Of a stretch of 64,000 nucleotides of DNA, positions 1 through 8,855 are shown piece by piece. Position 1 is the first letter of the stretch, and each line of letters opens with the position of its first letter. The DNA is taken from NCBI RefSeq assembly GCF_000238775.2, contig NZ_AFEJ02000001.1, positions 2,232,001-2,296,000 on the forward strand, given 5' to 3'. This DNA is from Acaryochloris sp. CCMEE 5410 (GTDB lineage: Bacteria; Cyanobacteriota; Cyanobacteriia; Thermosynechococcales; Thermosynechococcaceae). The position numbers were made by a program, and so were the translations under genes. The notes under the pieces are model-generated. The model was given only the letters and a program-made list of their open reading frames with translations. It was not told where the DNA came from and searched no databases.

Positions 1-95
1 TAGTGATAGCAAGGCTAGGGTGGGTTAGCTGTGATCTTTAACAGCAAGATATAGATCAGCACTTTTTTGACAATGGCTGCTCCTATCGTCTGACG

Positions 96-893
96 TTACT
101 GTCCTAGATAGGCTTCTAGCACTTCTTTGTTGGCTTGGATCTCTGCGGGGGTGCCTTCGGCTAGATTTTGTCCCTCGGCCAATACCCAGACGCGATCGCA
201 CAGGGACATAATCACATCCATATTGTGCTCAATAATCAAGAAGGTAATGCCGTTGTCATTCCACCGATTGATATGGCCACAGATTTGCTGAATTAGGGTG
301 GGGTTCACTCCTGCAGCAGGCTCATCCAACAACATCAGCTTGGGATCCGCCATTAGACCTCGGGCCATTTCCAGCAGCTTGCGCTGACCACCAGAGAGGG
401 CACCCGCATAGTCATTCACTTTGGCGGCTAGGCCCACGGATTCCAGAATGATATGGGCTTTTTCCTTTAGCTCTTTTTCTTGCCGACGGATGATATGGGC
501 TTGGAAAAAGGTATTTTGCAATTTTTCCCCGGTTTGGTGGGGGGCGGCCAGCAGCATGTTCTCTAAGACCGAGAGCCGAGACAGAACGCGAGCTACTTGA
601 AAGGTACGAATCATGCCCTGGAGGGCAATTTTATGGGGCTGCAGACGCTCGATGGGCTTCCCGTTGAAAATAATCCGACCGTGGTCTGGGGGAATGAAGT
701 TACAGAGCAAATTAAATAGAGTGGTTTTCCCGGCGCCGTTAGGACCGATTAACCCGATAATCTTGCCTTCGGGGACATGGAGTTCAGCATTATTAACAGC
801 TTGGATACCGCCAAAGGCTTTGGAGAGTCCCTGGGCGGTCAACAGCATTTTTTCTGGCTGGACTGGAGGGGCGGGCTGGCGCTTATCTTCCAA
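96..893 (-). CDS. branched-chain/neutral amino-acid ABC transporter ATP-binding protein (LivG/NatA type)
   Basis: This is the ATPase of an importer of hydrophobic or neutral amino acids, acting on the cytoplasmic face of the membrane. The Walker A GPNGAGKTT lies near residue 50, the signature LSGGQ near residue 167, Walker B MLLDEPAAG near 187, and the switch-histidine segment IIEHNMDV near 220. The C-terminal ending EAYLG is typical of LivG proteins. The first possible start is a TTG that overlaps the end of the upstream permease gene by 11 bp. An ATG at 846-848, just before the conserved LLTAQGLSK, is an equally good start. The overlap implies cotranscription with the LivM-like gene. The substrate is not shown by the sequence. 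The binding protein, LivH and LivF partners are not in the window, so they must lie to the left or be encoded elsewhere. Confidence 0.93.
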   Translation of the reverse strand: MEDKRQPAPPVQPEKMLLTAQGLSKAFGGIQAVNNAELHVPEGKIIGLIGPNGAGKTTLFNLLCNFIPPDHGRIIFNGKPIERLQPHKIALQGMIRTFQVARVLSRLSVLENMLLAAPHQTGEKLQNTFFQAHIIRRQEKELKEKAHIILESVGLAAKVNDYAGALSGGQRKLLEMARGLMADPKLMLLDEPAAGVNPTLIQQICGHINRWNDNGITFLIIEHNMDVIMSLCDRVWVLAEGQNLAEGTPAEIQANKEVLEAYLGQ

Positions 894-2319
894 GGGTGAG
901 TTCCTCCTTTTTACCCAGCAGACCTTGGGGTCGCCACATCATCAAAACAATCAACATCAGGCCAATCACCATGACCCGAAAAGCCCCCAATCGCGCATCA
1001 TCTAGGGGCAGGATATTGGGCAAGATAAACCGAGTCACCTCATTGTAGGCCCAGAAAATTCCAGCTCCCAGCAGGGTGCCCACGTTATTGCCTGCGCCTC
1101 CAGCCACAATAATAATCCAGGCTTGGAAGGTGAGGAGGGGAATAAAGCCATCGGGATTGATAAAGGTGAGCTGCCAGGCATAAAAGGATCCGGCAATACC
1201 TGCGATCGCACCGCCTAACATAAAGGACTGTAGCTTATAGCGAAAGACATCTTTCCCCAGGGCTTTGGCAACTTCCTCATCTTCTCGAATCGAGGTTAAT
1301 ACGCGACCCCAGGGCGAATTGACCCAGCGCTCCAACTGCCAAAAGACCAAGGCAATAGTCAAAATCAGCAGCCATAGCAGTCCCGCTTTGTAGGTGTAGT
1401 CGATAATGCCCATGATGTGAACCCCAAAAAACATCACCACTAATCCCATTCCCATGGAAACGGCGAGTAGGCTGAGGTGGGTCCCCATGGACTGGGTGCG
1501 GAGTTGCTGCAAGGGTCGCCGACAGGACGCATAGACCAGAATAACCCCCACAATTCCTAAAGGCGCGACCATGGCGAACCGCATCACCAGCAAGACGATT
1601 TCCTGTAAAGCCGACGGCAGCTCAACGGTGAGGCTGAGGGAAAAGGAAAACCACCAGCAGGCGGCAACGCCAACTAAACAGATGACATAGCCGACAAATA
1701 GAGGGAGAGACAAGGGGGGACGTCCCTCTCGTTGAGGTTGCTGTAGGAGCCATTGCCACAGTCGCCACAGGGCCAGACCCAAGACCAGGACTAAGGAGGC
1801 AATCATCCCTCCTTGAATCACTAAATTAGGCTCTAGTTTCTCTAAGGGGAGGGGATAGTTAAAGACGCCTCGCGGTCCTCGGGTCAGCCATTCTTCATTG
1901 ACGGCTACCAAGCGAACCACTTCCGAGACGCCAATGGTGACAATGGAGAGGTAATCTTCCCGAAGTCGTAGCGTACTGGTGCCGATGGCTAATCCCAGTA
2001 GCGCAGCCAAGGAGGCCCCAATCAGCACGGCAATCACTAAGGGAACCTGTTCAGGCAACGTATCCCCTAGAAAGTCCAACACAGAGACCAGCCCCTCTTG
2101 GCTGGCAATCGCTGGATATTGCTCCATCAGCCGCTGGGGCATTTCTTTGATGAAGTTGGGCAGGGTCAAGGCAATGGTGGTGTAGGCTCCAATCGCCATA
2201 AAGGCGATATGACCAAAGTTAATGAGCCCGGTGTAACCCCACTGTAAATTCAGTCCTAGACTGAATAGAGCATAAATGGTGGTGAACAGCGCCAGAGAAA
2301 CAAAATAGCCAACTTCCAT
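883..2319 (-). CDS. branched-chain amino-acid ABC transporter permease, LivM/NatC type, long form
   Basis: This is an integral membrane permease of the LivM family. The start shows the usual LNLQWGYTGLINFGHIAFMAIGAY block, and the C-terminal half has the family signature NSPWGRVLTSIREDEEVAKALGKD with AGGAGNNVGTLLGAG after it. At 478 residues it is longer than most LivM proteins (about 300 to 400). The extra length comes from a loop near residues 60-80 and a hydrophobic section around residues 170-290 with a basic break (PQREGRPP). It is the first visible gene of a minus-strand operon with the ATPase gene, which it overlaps. The ATG start is followed by the normal family N-terminus. Substrate specificity is inferred only from the family. 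Confidence 0.9.
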   Translation of the reverse strand: MEVGYFVSLALFTTIYALFSLGLNLQWGYTGLINFGHIAFMAIGAYTTIALTLPNFIKEMPQRLMEQYPAIASQEGLVSVLDFLGDTLPEQVPLVIAVLIGASLAALLGLAIGTSTLRLREDYLSIVTIGVSEVVRLVAVNEEWLTRGPRGVFNYPLPLEKLEPNLVIQGGMIASLVLVLGLALWRLWQWLLQQPQREGRPPLSLPLFVGYVICLVGVAACWWFSFSLSLTVELPSALQEIVLLVMRFAMVAPLGIVGVILVYASCRRPLQQLRTQSMGTHLSLLAVSMGMGLVVMFFGVHIMGIIDYTYKAGLLWLLILTIALVFWQLERWVNSPWGRVLTSIREDEEVAKALGKDVFRYKLQSFMLGGAIAGIAGSFYAWQLTFINPDGFIPLLTFQAWIIIVAGGAGNNVGTLLGAGIFWAYNEVTRFILPNILPLDDARLGAFRVMVIGLMLIVLMMWRPQGLLGKKEELTLGR

Positions 2320-2500
2320 AGGCTTGGGAGGGGGTAAAAGCGCAGGTGCGCCGCCTAAATCAACGTCTTCAGGATTTTATCAGGCTAGGGGATATTTCCT
2401 CTGCTCAGAAATGCTAAAGCCCATCCGAATATTTGGTCACCTTTTTGGCCCTCACGCTATGGTTTAATCATCAACAAATCATTGCACTCAGGAACGATAT

Positions 2501-4090
2501 ATGGATGCAGCCGCCCTTTGGCAACGCTATCAAGATTGGCTTTATTACCACGAGCAGCTGGGTATCTATGTAGACATCAGCCGCATGAGTTTTGATGATG
2601 CATTTGTGGAACGCTTGGAGCCTAAGTTTGTAAAGGCGTTCAAAGAAATGGATGCCCTGGAAGCGGGTGCGATCGCAAATCCTGACGAAAATCGTATGGT
2701 GGGCCATTATTGGCTCCGAGACTCCAATCTCGCCCCCACCCCTGAATTAAAAAAAGAAATCGTTACCACGCTAGAAAAAATAGAAGCCTTTGCGGCGGAT
2801 ATTCATGCTGGACGGATTAAGCCCGCCACCGCCCCCCGCTTTACCGATGTAATTTCCATTGGCATTGGTGGGTCGTCATTGGGACCTCAGTTTGTGTCCC
2901 AAGCCTTGGCCGTGCTCCATCCTGCTTTAGAGCTGCATTTTATCGATAACACCGATCCGGCGGGCATTGATTATATTTTGGACCGGGTCCAAGATCGCTT
3001 AGATACAACCCTGGTAGTCACCATTTCTAAGTCTGGCGGCACACCTGAGACGCGAAATGGCATGTTAGAAGCGAAAAACCGCTTCAAAAATTTGGGATTA
3101 GATTTTCCCAAGCATGCCATTGCTGTTACGGGGTATGGCAGTAAACTGGCCCAAATTGCTGAAGATGAGGGCTGGTTAGCCATGCTCCCCATGCATGACT
3201 GGGTTGGGGGCAGAACCTCTGAACTGTCTGCGGTGGGTTTGGTGCCAGCTTCCTTGCAGGGCATTGCCATTCGAGAGATGCTGGCCGGGGCCAAAGCCAT
3301 GGATGAAGCCACCCGTGTGCATGATCTCAAAACCAATCCCGCCGCCTTGTTAGCCTTGTCTTGGTATTTTGCCGGGGAAGGGGCAGGCAAAAAAGACATG
3401 GTGATTTTGCCTTATAAGGACAGCCTGATGTTATTTAGCCGTTACCTTCAACAGCTGGTAATGGAGTCCCTAGGTAAAGAAAAAGATCTGGACGACAAAA
3501 TTGTCCATCAAGGCATTGCGGTGTATGGCAACAAAGGTTCAACGGATCAACATGCCTATGTCCAAGAACTGCGGGAAGGTATTCCTAACTTCTTCCTGAC
3601 CTTTATCGAGGTCTTAAAAGATCGGGACGGCCCCCGTTTTGAAGTGGAACCGGGGGTGACCTCCGGGGATTACTTATCGGGATTTCTCTTAGGGACTCGG
3701 GAAGCGCTATATGAGAAGCGGCGTGATTCCATTACCGTGACTTTGCCAGAAGTGACCTCCAAACAGGTGGGGGCTTTGATTGCTCTATATGAGCGGGCTG
3801 TGGGCCTCTATGCGTCCTTAATTAATGTCAATGCCTATCACCAACCGGGTGTTGAAGCAGGCAAGAAAGCCGCAACGGATACCATTGCTTTGCAAAATAA
3901 AATTGTGCAAATCCTCAGGAATACCCTAACGCCATTACCTATCACCAGTTTGGCTGATAAGGCCGAAGCCCCGGACAAAATAGAAACGGTCTATAAAATT
4001 GTCCGGCATCTCGCCGCCAATAAACGGGGGGTTGAGCTATATGGTAATCCAGCTGAACCAGGGAGCCTCCAGGTCACGCTCAAGGGCTAG
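2501..4090 (+). CDS. pgi: glucose-6-phosphate isomerase
   Basis: The enzyme interconverts glucose 6-phosphate and fructose 6-phosphate in glycolysis, gluconeogenesis and the sugar-phosphate pools of photosynthetic cells. Family motifs are plain: [11 protein letters not shown] near residue 123, [13 protein letters not shown] near 172, DWVGGRTSE near 230, the PYKDSL...[11 protein letters not shown] block near 305-330, and STDQHAYVQ near 350 with the catalytic histidine. The later GVEAGKK segment supplies the catalytic lysine. The length of 529 residues fits the cyanobacterial form. The gene stands alone, is divergent from the ABC operon across a 180-bp gap, and is closed by a hairpin terminator. 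The ATG begins the conserved N-terminus [14 protein letters not shown]. Confidence 0.97.
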   Translation: MDAAALWQRYQDWLYYHEQLGIYVDISRMSFDDAFVERLEPKFVKAFKEMDALEAGAIANPDENRMVGHYWLRDSNLAPTPELKKEIVTTLEKIEAFAADIHAGRIKPATAPRFTDVISIGIGGSSLGPQFVSQALAVLHPALELHFIDNTDPAGIDYILDRVQDRLDTTLVVTISKSGGTPETRNGMLEAKNRFKNLGLDFPKHAIAVTGYGSKLAQIAEDEGWLAMLPMHDWVGGRTSELSAVGLVPASLQGIAIREMLAGAKAMDEATRVHDLKTNPAALLALSWYFAGEGAGKKDMVILPYKDSLMLFSRYLQQLVMESLGKEKDLDDKIVHQGIAVYGNKGSTDQHAYVQELREGIPNFFLTFIEVLKDRDGPRFEVEPGVTSGDYLSGFLLGTREALYEKRRDSITVTLPEVTSKQVGALIALYERAVGLYASLINVNAYHQPGVEAGKKAATDTIALQNKIVQILRNTLTPLPITSLADKAEAPDKIETVYKIVRHLAANKRGVELYGNPAEPGSLQVTLKG

Positions 4091-4116
4091 TAAGCCTAAC
4101 CTTAAATAACCGCATC

Positions 4117-4149
4117 AACGGGCCTCTGCATCCAGAGACCCGTTTTTAT
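4117..4149 (+). terminator. Rho-independent terminator of pgi
   Basis: A 12-bp stem with one mismatch (arms AACGGGCCTCTG and CAGAGACCCGTT, loop CATC) is followed directly by TTTT. It begins 26 bp after the pgi stop codon. Confidence 0.85.
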
Positions 4150-4265
4150 TTTGGTTGCGACATGGCAAAAATCATCCAGAATCTTTCTCTGAAATGTTCA
4201 TTAACCGGATGGGAATTCCCATACTAAATCTATGGCCCTTATGCCCTTGCATTTAAATCTCAACC

Positions 4266-5168
4266 ATGACGTCTTCCCCTGCGCCCCAATTGATTATTAC
4301 TGGCGAGATTCCACAACAAATTGATCTCACCAGCCAAAAAACTTGGACCCTAGGACGAAGTTCGATTAATTCGATTGTGTTGGCGGAAGGGGCCGTATCT
4401 CGGCATCATGCCAAGCTAGAGGTTGTGGATAATCGGCATTGCTACTTTGTGGATCTCAATAGCAGTAATGGTTCCCAACTGAATCAGAAGCGGGTCACAG
4501 AGCCGTTGCTGCTCAAACATGGCGATGTGATTACCATCGGATCCACTGATATCCGATTTCACTTTCCCTATGTCACCCATTCTGGGTCTACGATTCCGTT
4601 TCGTCCTAAGCAGGTGTTGATGATGCAGGAGTCGGCCACTCAAGGCATCATTTGGCAGGAGATTCTCTGTTCTCAGGGATTTGACGTCCATTGGTTGCCC
4701 CCTTCTGCCAACATCCAACAGCGCATGAACTTGGATGCGGCGGCTAATGTTCTACCCGATTTACTGTTGGTGGATATCGAAGCGTATAAAGGGGATGCCT
4801 TAGCATTGTGTGCTTGGTGTCGGGATACGTACCCCCAACTGCCCTTATTTTTGACCCTGAGTACCATCGCGTCTGCTTCCATCGTGGAGACGAATGCAAC
4901 TCTGCCCACGGGAACGGGGAAAATATTGCCCGCTTTTCCTTGCGATCAGCTATCCCTGAAAATTGGCACTTTTGTGCAATCCCTAGAATCTGTCCTAGAG
5001 GGCATGGGAGGCTGCACCTTGAATCAGCAGGATCTAATGGCGGCTCTGGCCAGCTTGGATCAGATTCTCAGTCGTTCCAGCATTCCCATTGGTGCTTCTC
5101 CGACCGTTGAGGATGATCTAGATGAATTTACGATTCTAAATAATAAGAAAAATCCCCAGGCTAGTTAA
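4266..5168 (+). CDS. FHA-domain protein with a degenerate response-regulator-like C-terminal half
   Basis: The N-terminal 100 residues form a forkhead-associated domain, which binds phosphothreonine peptides. The signature positions are G30-R31, S45-R46-H47 and N68-G69 in the LGR, VSRHHAKL and LNSSNGS blocks. Residues 115-235 follow a receiver-like pattern (QVLMM, helix, PDLLLVDIEAY, LPLFLTLS). Asp170 sits where the phospho-acceptor would be, but the acidic pair expected after the first strand is replaced by QES. The domain is therefore probably not phosphorylated in the standard way. The C-terminal 65 residues are not assigned. The gene is monocistronic, after the pgi terminator and convergent with the AEC permease gene. 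A role in Ser/Thr kinase signalling is inferred from the FHA domain alone. Confidence 0.85.
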   Translation: MTSSPAPQLIITGEIPQQIDLTSQKTWTLGRSSINSIVLAEGAVSRHHAKLEVVDNRHCYFVDLNSSNGSQLNQKRVTEPLLLKHGDVITIGSTDIRFHFPYVTHSGSTIPFRPKQVLMMQESATQGIIWQEILCSQGFDVHWLPPSANIQQRMNLDAAANVLPDLLLVDIEAYKGDALALCAWCRDTYPQLPLFLTLSTIASASIVETNATLPTGTGKILPAFPCDQLSLKIGTFVQSLESVLEGMGGCTLNQQDLMAALASLDQILSRSSIPIGASPTVEDDLDEFTILNNKKNPQAS

Positions 5169-5192
5169 GGCTGACTCAGCAATCTTTGCCCC

Positions 5193-6104
5193 TCAAGGAC
5201 TGATCGATGGGATCAGCCCCAACAGTATGGGTAAGGTGACCAGGCTGAGTAAGGTGGAGCCGATAATGGAGCGGGCAACCCGGGCGGGCTCTCCACCAAA
5301 CTCATTGACCCAAATCAGGGTATTGACGGCAGTGGGCATGGCACTTTGAAGCACAAGCACCTGTAAATCTAGAGGGGCGAGTCGTAGACTGGTGCCGATG
5401 CCTAGGGCGATCAGAGGCGCGAGGAGCAGCCGCAGGCTGGCAGCCATCAGTTCATACTGGCCAATTTGTAGTGGGTTTTGGGCCAACTGCATACCTAGGG
5501 TGACGAGGGCAATAGGGATGGCTGCATTCCCCAACATGGCGATTCCCTCATCGAGACGGAAGGGTAGCTGAAGTCCTGAGACCTGGAGCAGTAACCCGGC
5601 CAGCATGGCCCAAAATAGTGGTAGTTTGAAGGTTAGCACAAGACCAGCACGAAGCCCTGATGTATTCAGTAACGCTGGTCCTACCCCTGCCATCAAAATG
5701 GCGGCGGAAATGAGATAAATAATCGCCCGCTCCAATCCCGCTGCCCCTAAGGTAAAGGAGACCATCGGCAAACCCAGGTTACCGACATTGCCAAAGAGGG
5801 TGGTGGCCAGCAGACTCATTTTGACCGGGAGGGAAAGTTTTAACCCTCGGCTGATCAGCAGAACGATCACTGCTAGGGTCAGGGTGGTGAGCAGATATCC
5901 GGCAATCAACCCTGCTGCACTCTGGAGGGACAAGGTATTGCGATAGAGGCTACTGGCAATCAGGGCTGGGACCAGGATATAGATGGCCAGATGGGATAAG
6001 GTTTGGTAGTCCAGCTTTAGGGTTTTGCCTGCTAGATAACCAATGCAGATAATAAGGCTGACTGGCAGGATGGCAGGGAGTAAGGCAGTCATCGCAGCCC
6101 TCAA
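5193..6104 (-). CDS. AEC (auxin efflux carrier) family permease
   Basis: This is a polytopic membrane transporter of about ten helices with a duplicated five-helix layout. Motifs include ILVPALIASSLYRNTL near residue 45, the NVGNLGLPMVSF segment near 105 and the QSAMPTAVNTLIW segment near residue 255. These are the discontinuous-helix regions of AEC permeases. Its 303 residues are normal for the family. In bacteria such proteins export or exchange organic acids or small organic anions, and the substrate cannot be read from sequence. It is transcribed toward the FHA gene with 24 bp between the stops and stands alone on its strand. An alternative start at Met5 (MTALLPAILP) would remove four residues only. 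Confidence 0.88.
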   Translation of the reverse strand: MRAAMTALLPAILPVSLIICIGYLAGKTLKLDYQTLSHLAIYILVPALIASSLYRNTLSLQSAAGLIAGYLLTTLTLAVIVLLISRGLKLSLPVKMSLLATTLFGNVGNLGLPMVSFTLGAAGLERAIIYLISAAILMAGVGPALLNTSGLRAGLVLTFKLPLFWAMLAGLLLQVSGLQLPFRLDEGIAMLGNAAIPIALVTLGMQLAQNPLQIGQYELMAASLRLLLAPLIALGIGTSLRLAPLDLQVLVLQSAMPTAVNTLIWVNEFGGEPARVARSIIGSTLLSLVTLPILLGLIPSISP

Positions 6105-6165
6105 TCAATGGGTAAAGTCATCCTAGGTTGGATTTACGCGAGCGTCACTCGGAGCGTTGATTGTC

Positions 6166-6585
6166 ATGTCTAAACGACCAACCCCACCCTATCGTCCCTA
6201 TCGCCAAGCATTGGCTGTCTGTATGGCGGTGATTGTGCCCTTGGGATTGGCCCTTAAGTTTTACCAGGGACCAGGACAGTCATGGCTTAATAATACGTTC
6301 GGCGGGGTTCCCTATGAGATTTTCTTTGTTTTGCTGGCGGCCTATATCTGGCCTGCGGTCTCTCCTGGAAAAATTGCGATCGCAGTCTGTTTAGCCACCT
6401 GTGGAGTGGAATTTTTACAGCTGTGGCAACCGGCTTGGCTACAGGCCATTCGAGCCACTTTGCCAGGACGCTTGGTTTTAGGCACTACCTTTAGCTGGAC
6501 GGACTTTCCCTACTATTTTGTCGGCAGTGGGTTGGGATGGTTAGGATTGCGATGGCTCCAGCGAAAACTATATCGCACCTATTAA
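6166..6585 (+). CDS. DUF2809 family small membrane protein
   Basis: This 139-residue protein has about four hydrophobic helices. It carries the DUF2809 pattern: an early GLALKFY, then LLAAYIWP, CGVEFLQLWQPAWL and the terminal TFSWTDFPYYFVGSGLGWL. The function of the family is unknown. A TTG nine bases earlier could also serve as start, but the ATG at 6166 begins directly before the basic segment SKRPTPPYRPYR and is preferred. The gene is divergent from the AEC permease gene, with about 60 bp between them, so promoters of both must lie in or near that gap. Confidence 0.85.
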   Translation: MSKRPTPPYRPYRQALAVCMAVIVPLGLALKFYQGPGQSWLNNTFGGVPYEIFFVLLAAYIWPAVSPGKIAIAVCLATCGVEFLQLWQPAWLQAIRATLPGRLVLGTTFSWTDFPYYFVGSGLGWLGLRWLQRKLYRTY

Positions 6586-6702
6586 TTCGCTCCATTTATT
6601 TTAGGTATAAAACATCAGATGCTGATCCGCCTCATAAATCTGCCGTGGTAAATTGTCAGATGCGCGTGTAGCGCCAGTCCCGATGCCAGCAGGAGTAGCG
6701 CC

Positions 6703-7461
6703 ATGTTAATGATCATCTCCCCCTCTAAAACGCAAAACTTTGATCCGCCCCCTGCAATCGACTACACGGTCCCTGCTCAGTCTGTGCAAACCCAAACATT
6801 GGTTCAACAGCTTCGGGACTATAGTCCTGAAGAGTTGGGTAAGCTGATGAAAATTAGCCCCAAACTCTCCGATCTCAACTGGCAACGCTACCAAGACTTT
6901 CAGGATTCGTTTACCCAGGACAATGCCAAGCAAGCTCTTTTAGCGTTTAAAGGAGATGTCTATAACGGGATTGAGGTCGATACTTACACGTCAGAGGATT
7001 TTTCCTTTGCCCAGACTCATCTTCGTATTCTGTCCGGGTTATATGGTCTCCTCAAGCCCCTGGATTTGATTCAGCCCTATCGGTTAGAGATGGGAACTAA
7101 ACTACAGACAGACAAAGGCAAAACCCTCTATGACTTTTGGGGCACTCAAATTACGGACGCACTGAATGCTGATTTAGACCCAGAGATGACCCTAGTGAAC
7201 CTAGCTTCAGGGGAATATTTCAAGGCAATTCAGCCTCCACATCTCAAAGGCAAGGTCCTCAATATTGCCTTTAAAGAAAATAAGAATGGCACCTATAAAG
7301 TGATTGGAATTCATGCCAAACGCGCCCGAGGGCTGATGGTAAACTACGCCATCCAAAACCGCATCACCGCCCCCGAAAGACTGCAAACCTTCGATGTAGA
7401 AGGGTATGCATTTAACCCTAGTCTTTCAAAGGACACCGAATGGGCCTTTTGTCGGGATTAA
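6703..7461 (+). CDS. yaaA: YaaA family (UPF0246) peroxide-stress protein
   Basis: The 252-residue protein matches the YaaA/DUF328 family along its whole length. It starts with MIISPSKT and continues with KLMKISPKLSDLN, FKGDVYNGI, ILSGLYGLLKPLDLIQPYRLEMGT and YKVIGIHAKRARGLM. The family binds DNA and, in Escherichia coli, limits free iron and oxidative DNA damage. That role is established for the E. coli protein and only inferred here. The stop codon lies 7 bp before the start of the methyltransferase gene, so the two are probably cotranscribed. The ATG at 6703 gives the conserved N-terminus. Confidence 0.92.
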   Translation: MLMIISPSKTQNFDPPPAIDYTVPAQSVQTQTLVQQLRDYSPEELGKLMKISPKLSDLNWQRYQDFQDSFTQDNAKQALLAFKGDVYNGIEVDTYTSEDFSFAQTHLRILSGLYGLLKPLDLIQPYRLEMGTKLQTDKGKTLYDFWGTQITDALNADLDPEMTLVNLASGEYFKAIQPPHLKGKVLNIAFKENKNGTYKVIGIHAKRARGLMVNYAIQNRITAPERLQTFDVEGYAFNPSLSKDTEWAFCRD

Positions 7462-7468
7462 GAGTGCC

Positions 7469-8098
7469 ATGCAGTCTTCTCTTCAGGCTTTTGTGGCCAA
7501 ACAACTCGGACATCCCTCTGGCTTTTGTGGACGGCTGCTGCTGCGGCTCCTCAATCGAGAAAATGCAGGCATGCATCAACTGGCCTTTGAGCAACTGGCG
7601 ATACGTCAGGGCGATCGCATCCTTGAAATCGGGTTTGGTGGTGGGAGCTTGTTAGCTCGAATCCTACAAACAGGTTTACCAGAGAGGGTTGTGGGCGTTG
7701 ATTATGCTGAAGATGCTTTGAAAGTTGCACAGAAAAAACTACGACAATATATCCAGTCTGGCCAACTATCCCTTCAGCAAGGCAATGCCAACCATCTTTC
7801 CTTTCCTGACCAGCAGTTCGATCACATTTGTACGGTCAATACCCTCTACTTTTGGCCGGATGCTCAAACTGTGTTTCAAGAATGCTATCGCGTGTTAAGA
7901 CCGTCAGGAACAGTGGTCGTTTGTTACAACACCAAAGACTTTCTGGAAGAACAAGGATTAATCCAGCAAGGATTTACAGGGTATGACGTGGAAACCGTAG
8001 AAAAACTACTAAGCCAGGCAGGATTCCAATCCTTACAAACTCTATCTGGTCAAGATTCCAGCAACGGGCAATATTATTGCACCTGTGGAAAACGGTGA
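7469..8098 (+). CDS. class I SAM-dependent methyltransferase
   Basis: The 209-residue protein has a Rossmann methyltransferase core. Motif I is ILEIGFGGGSLLARIL near residue 50, an acidic end of strand 2 is GVDYAEDAL, motif II is FDHICTVNTLYFWPD, and LRPSGTVVVCY follows. This arrangement is that of UbiE/MenG-like small-molecule methyltransferases, but the substrate is unknown. The open frame extends upstream into yaaA. The ATG at 7469, 7 bp after the yaaA stop, is the sensible start because it begins the conserved MQSSLQAFVAKQLGHPSG segment. It is probably translated from the yaaA transcript. Confidence 0.85.
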   Translation: MQSSLQAFVAKQLGHPSGFCGRLLLRLLNRENAGMHQLAFEQLAIRQGDRILEIGFGGGSLLARILQTGLPERVVGVDYAEDALKVAQKKLRQYIQSGQLSLQQGNANHLSFPDQQFDHICTVNTLYFWPDAQTVFQECYRVLRPSGTVVVCYNTKDFLEEQGLIQQGFTGYDVETVEKLLSQAGFQSLQTLSGQDSSNGQYYCTCGKR

Positions 8099-8106
8099 CA
8101 TTGAAC

Positions 8107-8679
8107 CTAAGTCCAGACCGTAAATACATAGATAAAATAAGCCCCATATAAAGCCCCAAGGATTCCTAAGGCAATGCGACCTTTCAGGGATCGATAGTGG
8201 CGAAACAGCACCACACAGCTGCTTAAAACAGCCAAGATTTCTAGGCGAGTAACCACGCCACCATAATGGTTAGGATCCCAATAAGAAACTGGACTTTCAA
8301 ACCGCCAGTTGGAGAACGGGAAAAAGTGACGGTGACCATCATCATGATGCAGGGGCAAATCCCCCAATGCGTGTAAGCCCATACTGGCAAATAGCAGCAT
8401 GCCGACTTGAGAGCTGGCCCAGAAGGCGAATAAAAAACCGAACGCCATGATGGGTAAGGAATTGAAAATATCAATAAAGTTTTGCCAATGGATTTGATAG
8501 TAGGCTTGTCCCCAAATATAGGGTTCAGAACTCCCCCGAATGACCTTTTCCACAAAATAGAAAACGAACATGGGCGCATCTGGTAACACACCACCCACAA
8601 TAATTGAGGTGACTAAGTTGGTGGATCGGTGGCGGCCCAAGCACAGCAGATTGAGCACAATATGGGCAGGAGTATTCAT
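8107..8679 (-). CDS. YdjM-like membrane protein with conserved histidines (putative metal-dependent hydrolase)
   Basis: The 190-residue protein has four or so hydrophobic helices. It carries an N-terminal NTPAHIVLNLL and GGVLPDAPMF, and a central LHALGDLPLHHDDGHRHFFP. The spread of His and Asp residues, with H, D and HHDDGH clusters next to membrane helices, resembles the YdjM/DUF457 type of membrane metal-dependent hydrolases. I assign it to that general type only. It is convergent with the methyltransferase gene (8 bp between stops). It stands alone, and its upstream region to 8855 is shared with the divergent histidine kinase gene. Confidence 0.7.
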   Translation of the reverse strand: MNTPAHIVLNLLCLGRHRSTNLVTSIIVGGVLPDAPMFVFYFVEKVIRGSSEPYIWGQAYYQIHWQNFIDIFNSLPIMAFGFLFAFWASSQVGMLLFASMGLHALGDLPLHHDDGHRHFFPFSNWRFESPVSYWDPNHYGGVVTRLEILAVLSSCVVLFRHYRSLKGRIALGILGALYGAYFIYVFTVWT

Positions 8680-8855
8680 CAGCTGAGGTTAAGCAAATCT
8701 TAAAATGCCTCACTAGGCTGTAAAAAATGCTGAGTGATATCATAACCTACCTTTTTAGCGGGAATCCTAAATAAAATGGGAGTTCAGCAGAAAAAACGAT
8801 GGATGGTGTATCTTTCGCCTAGTCATCAATTGTCACCCATACTTCCCCTCCCCAA

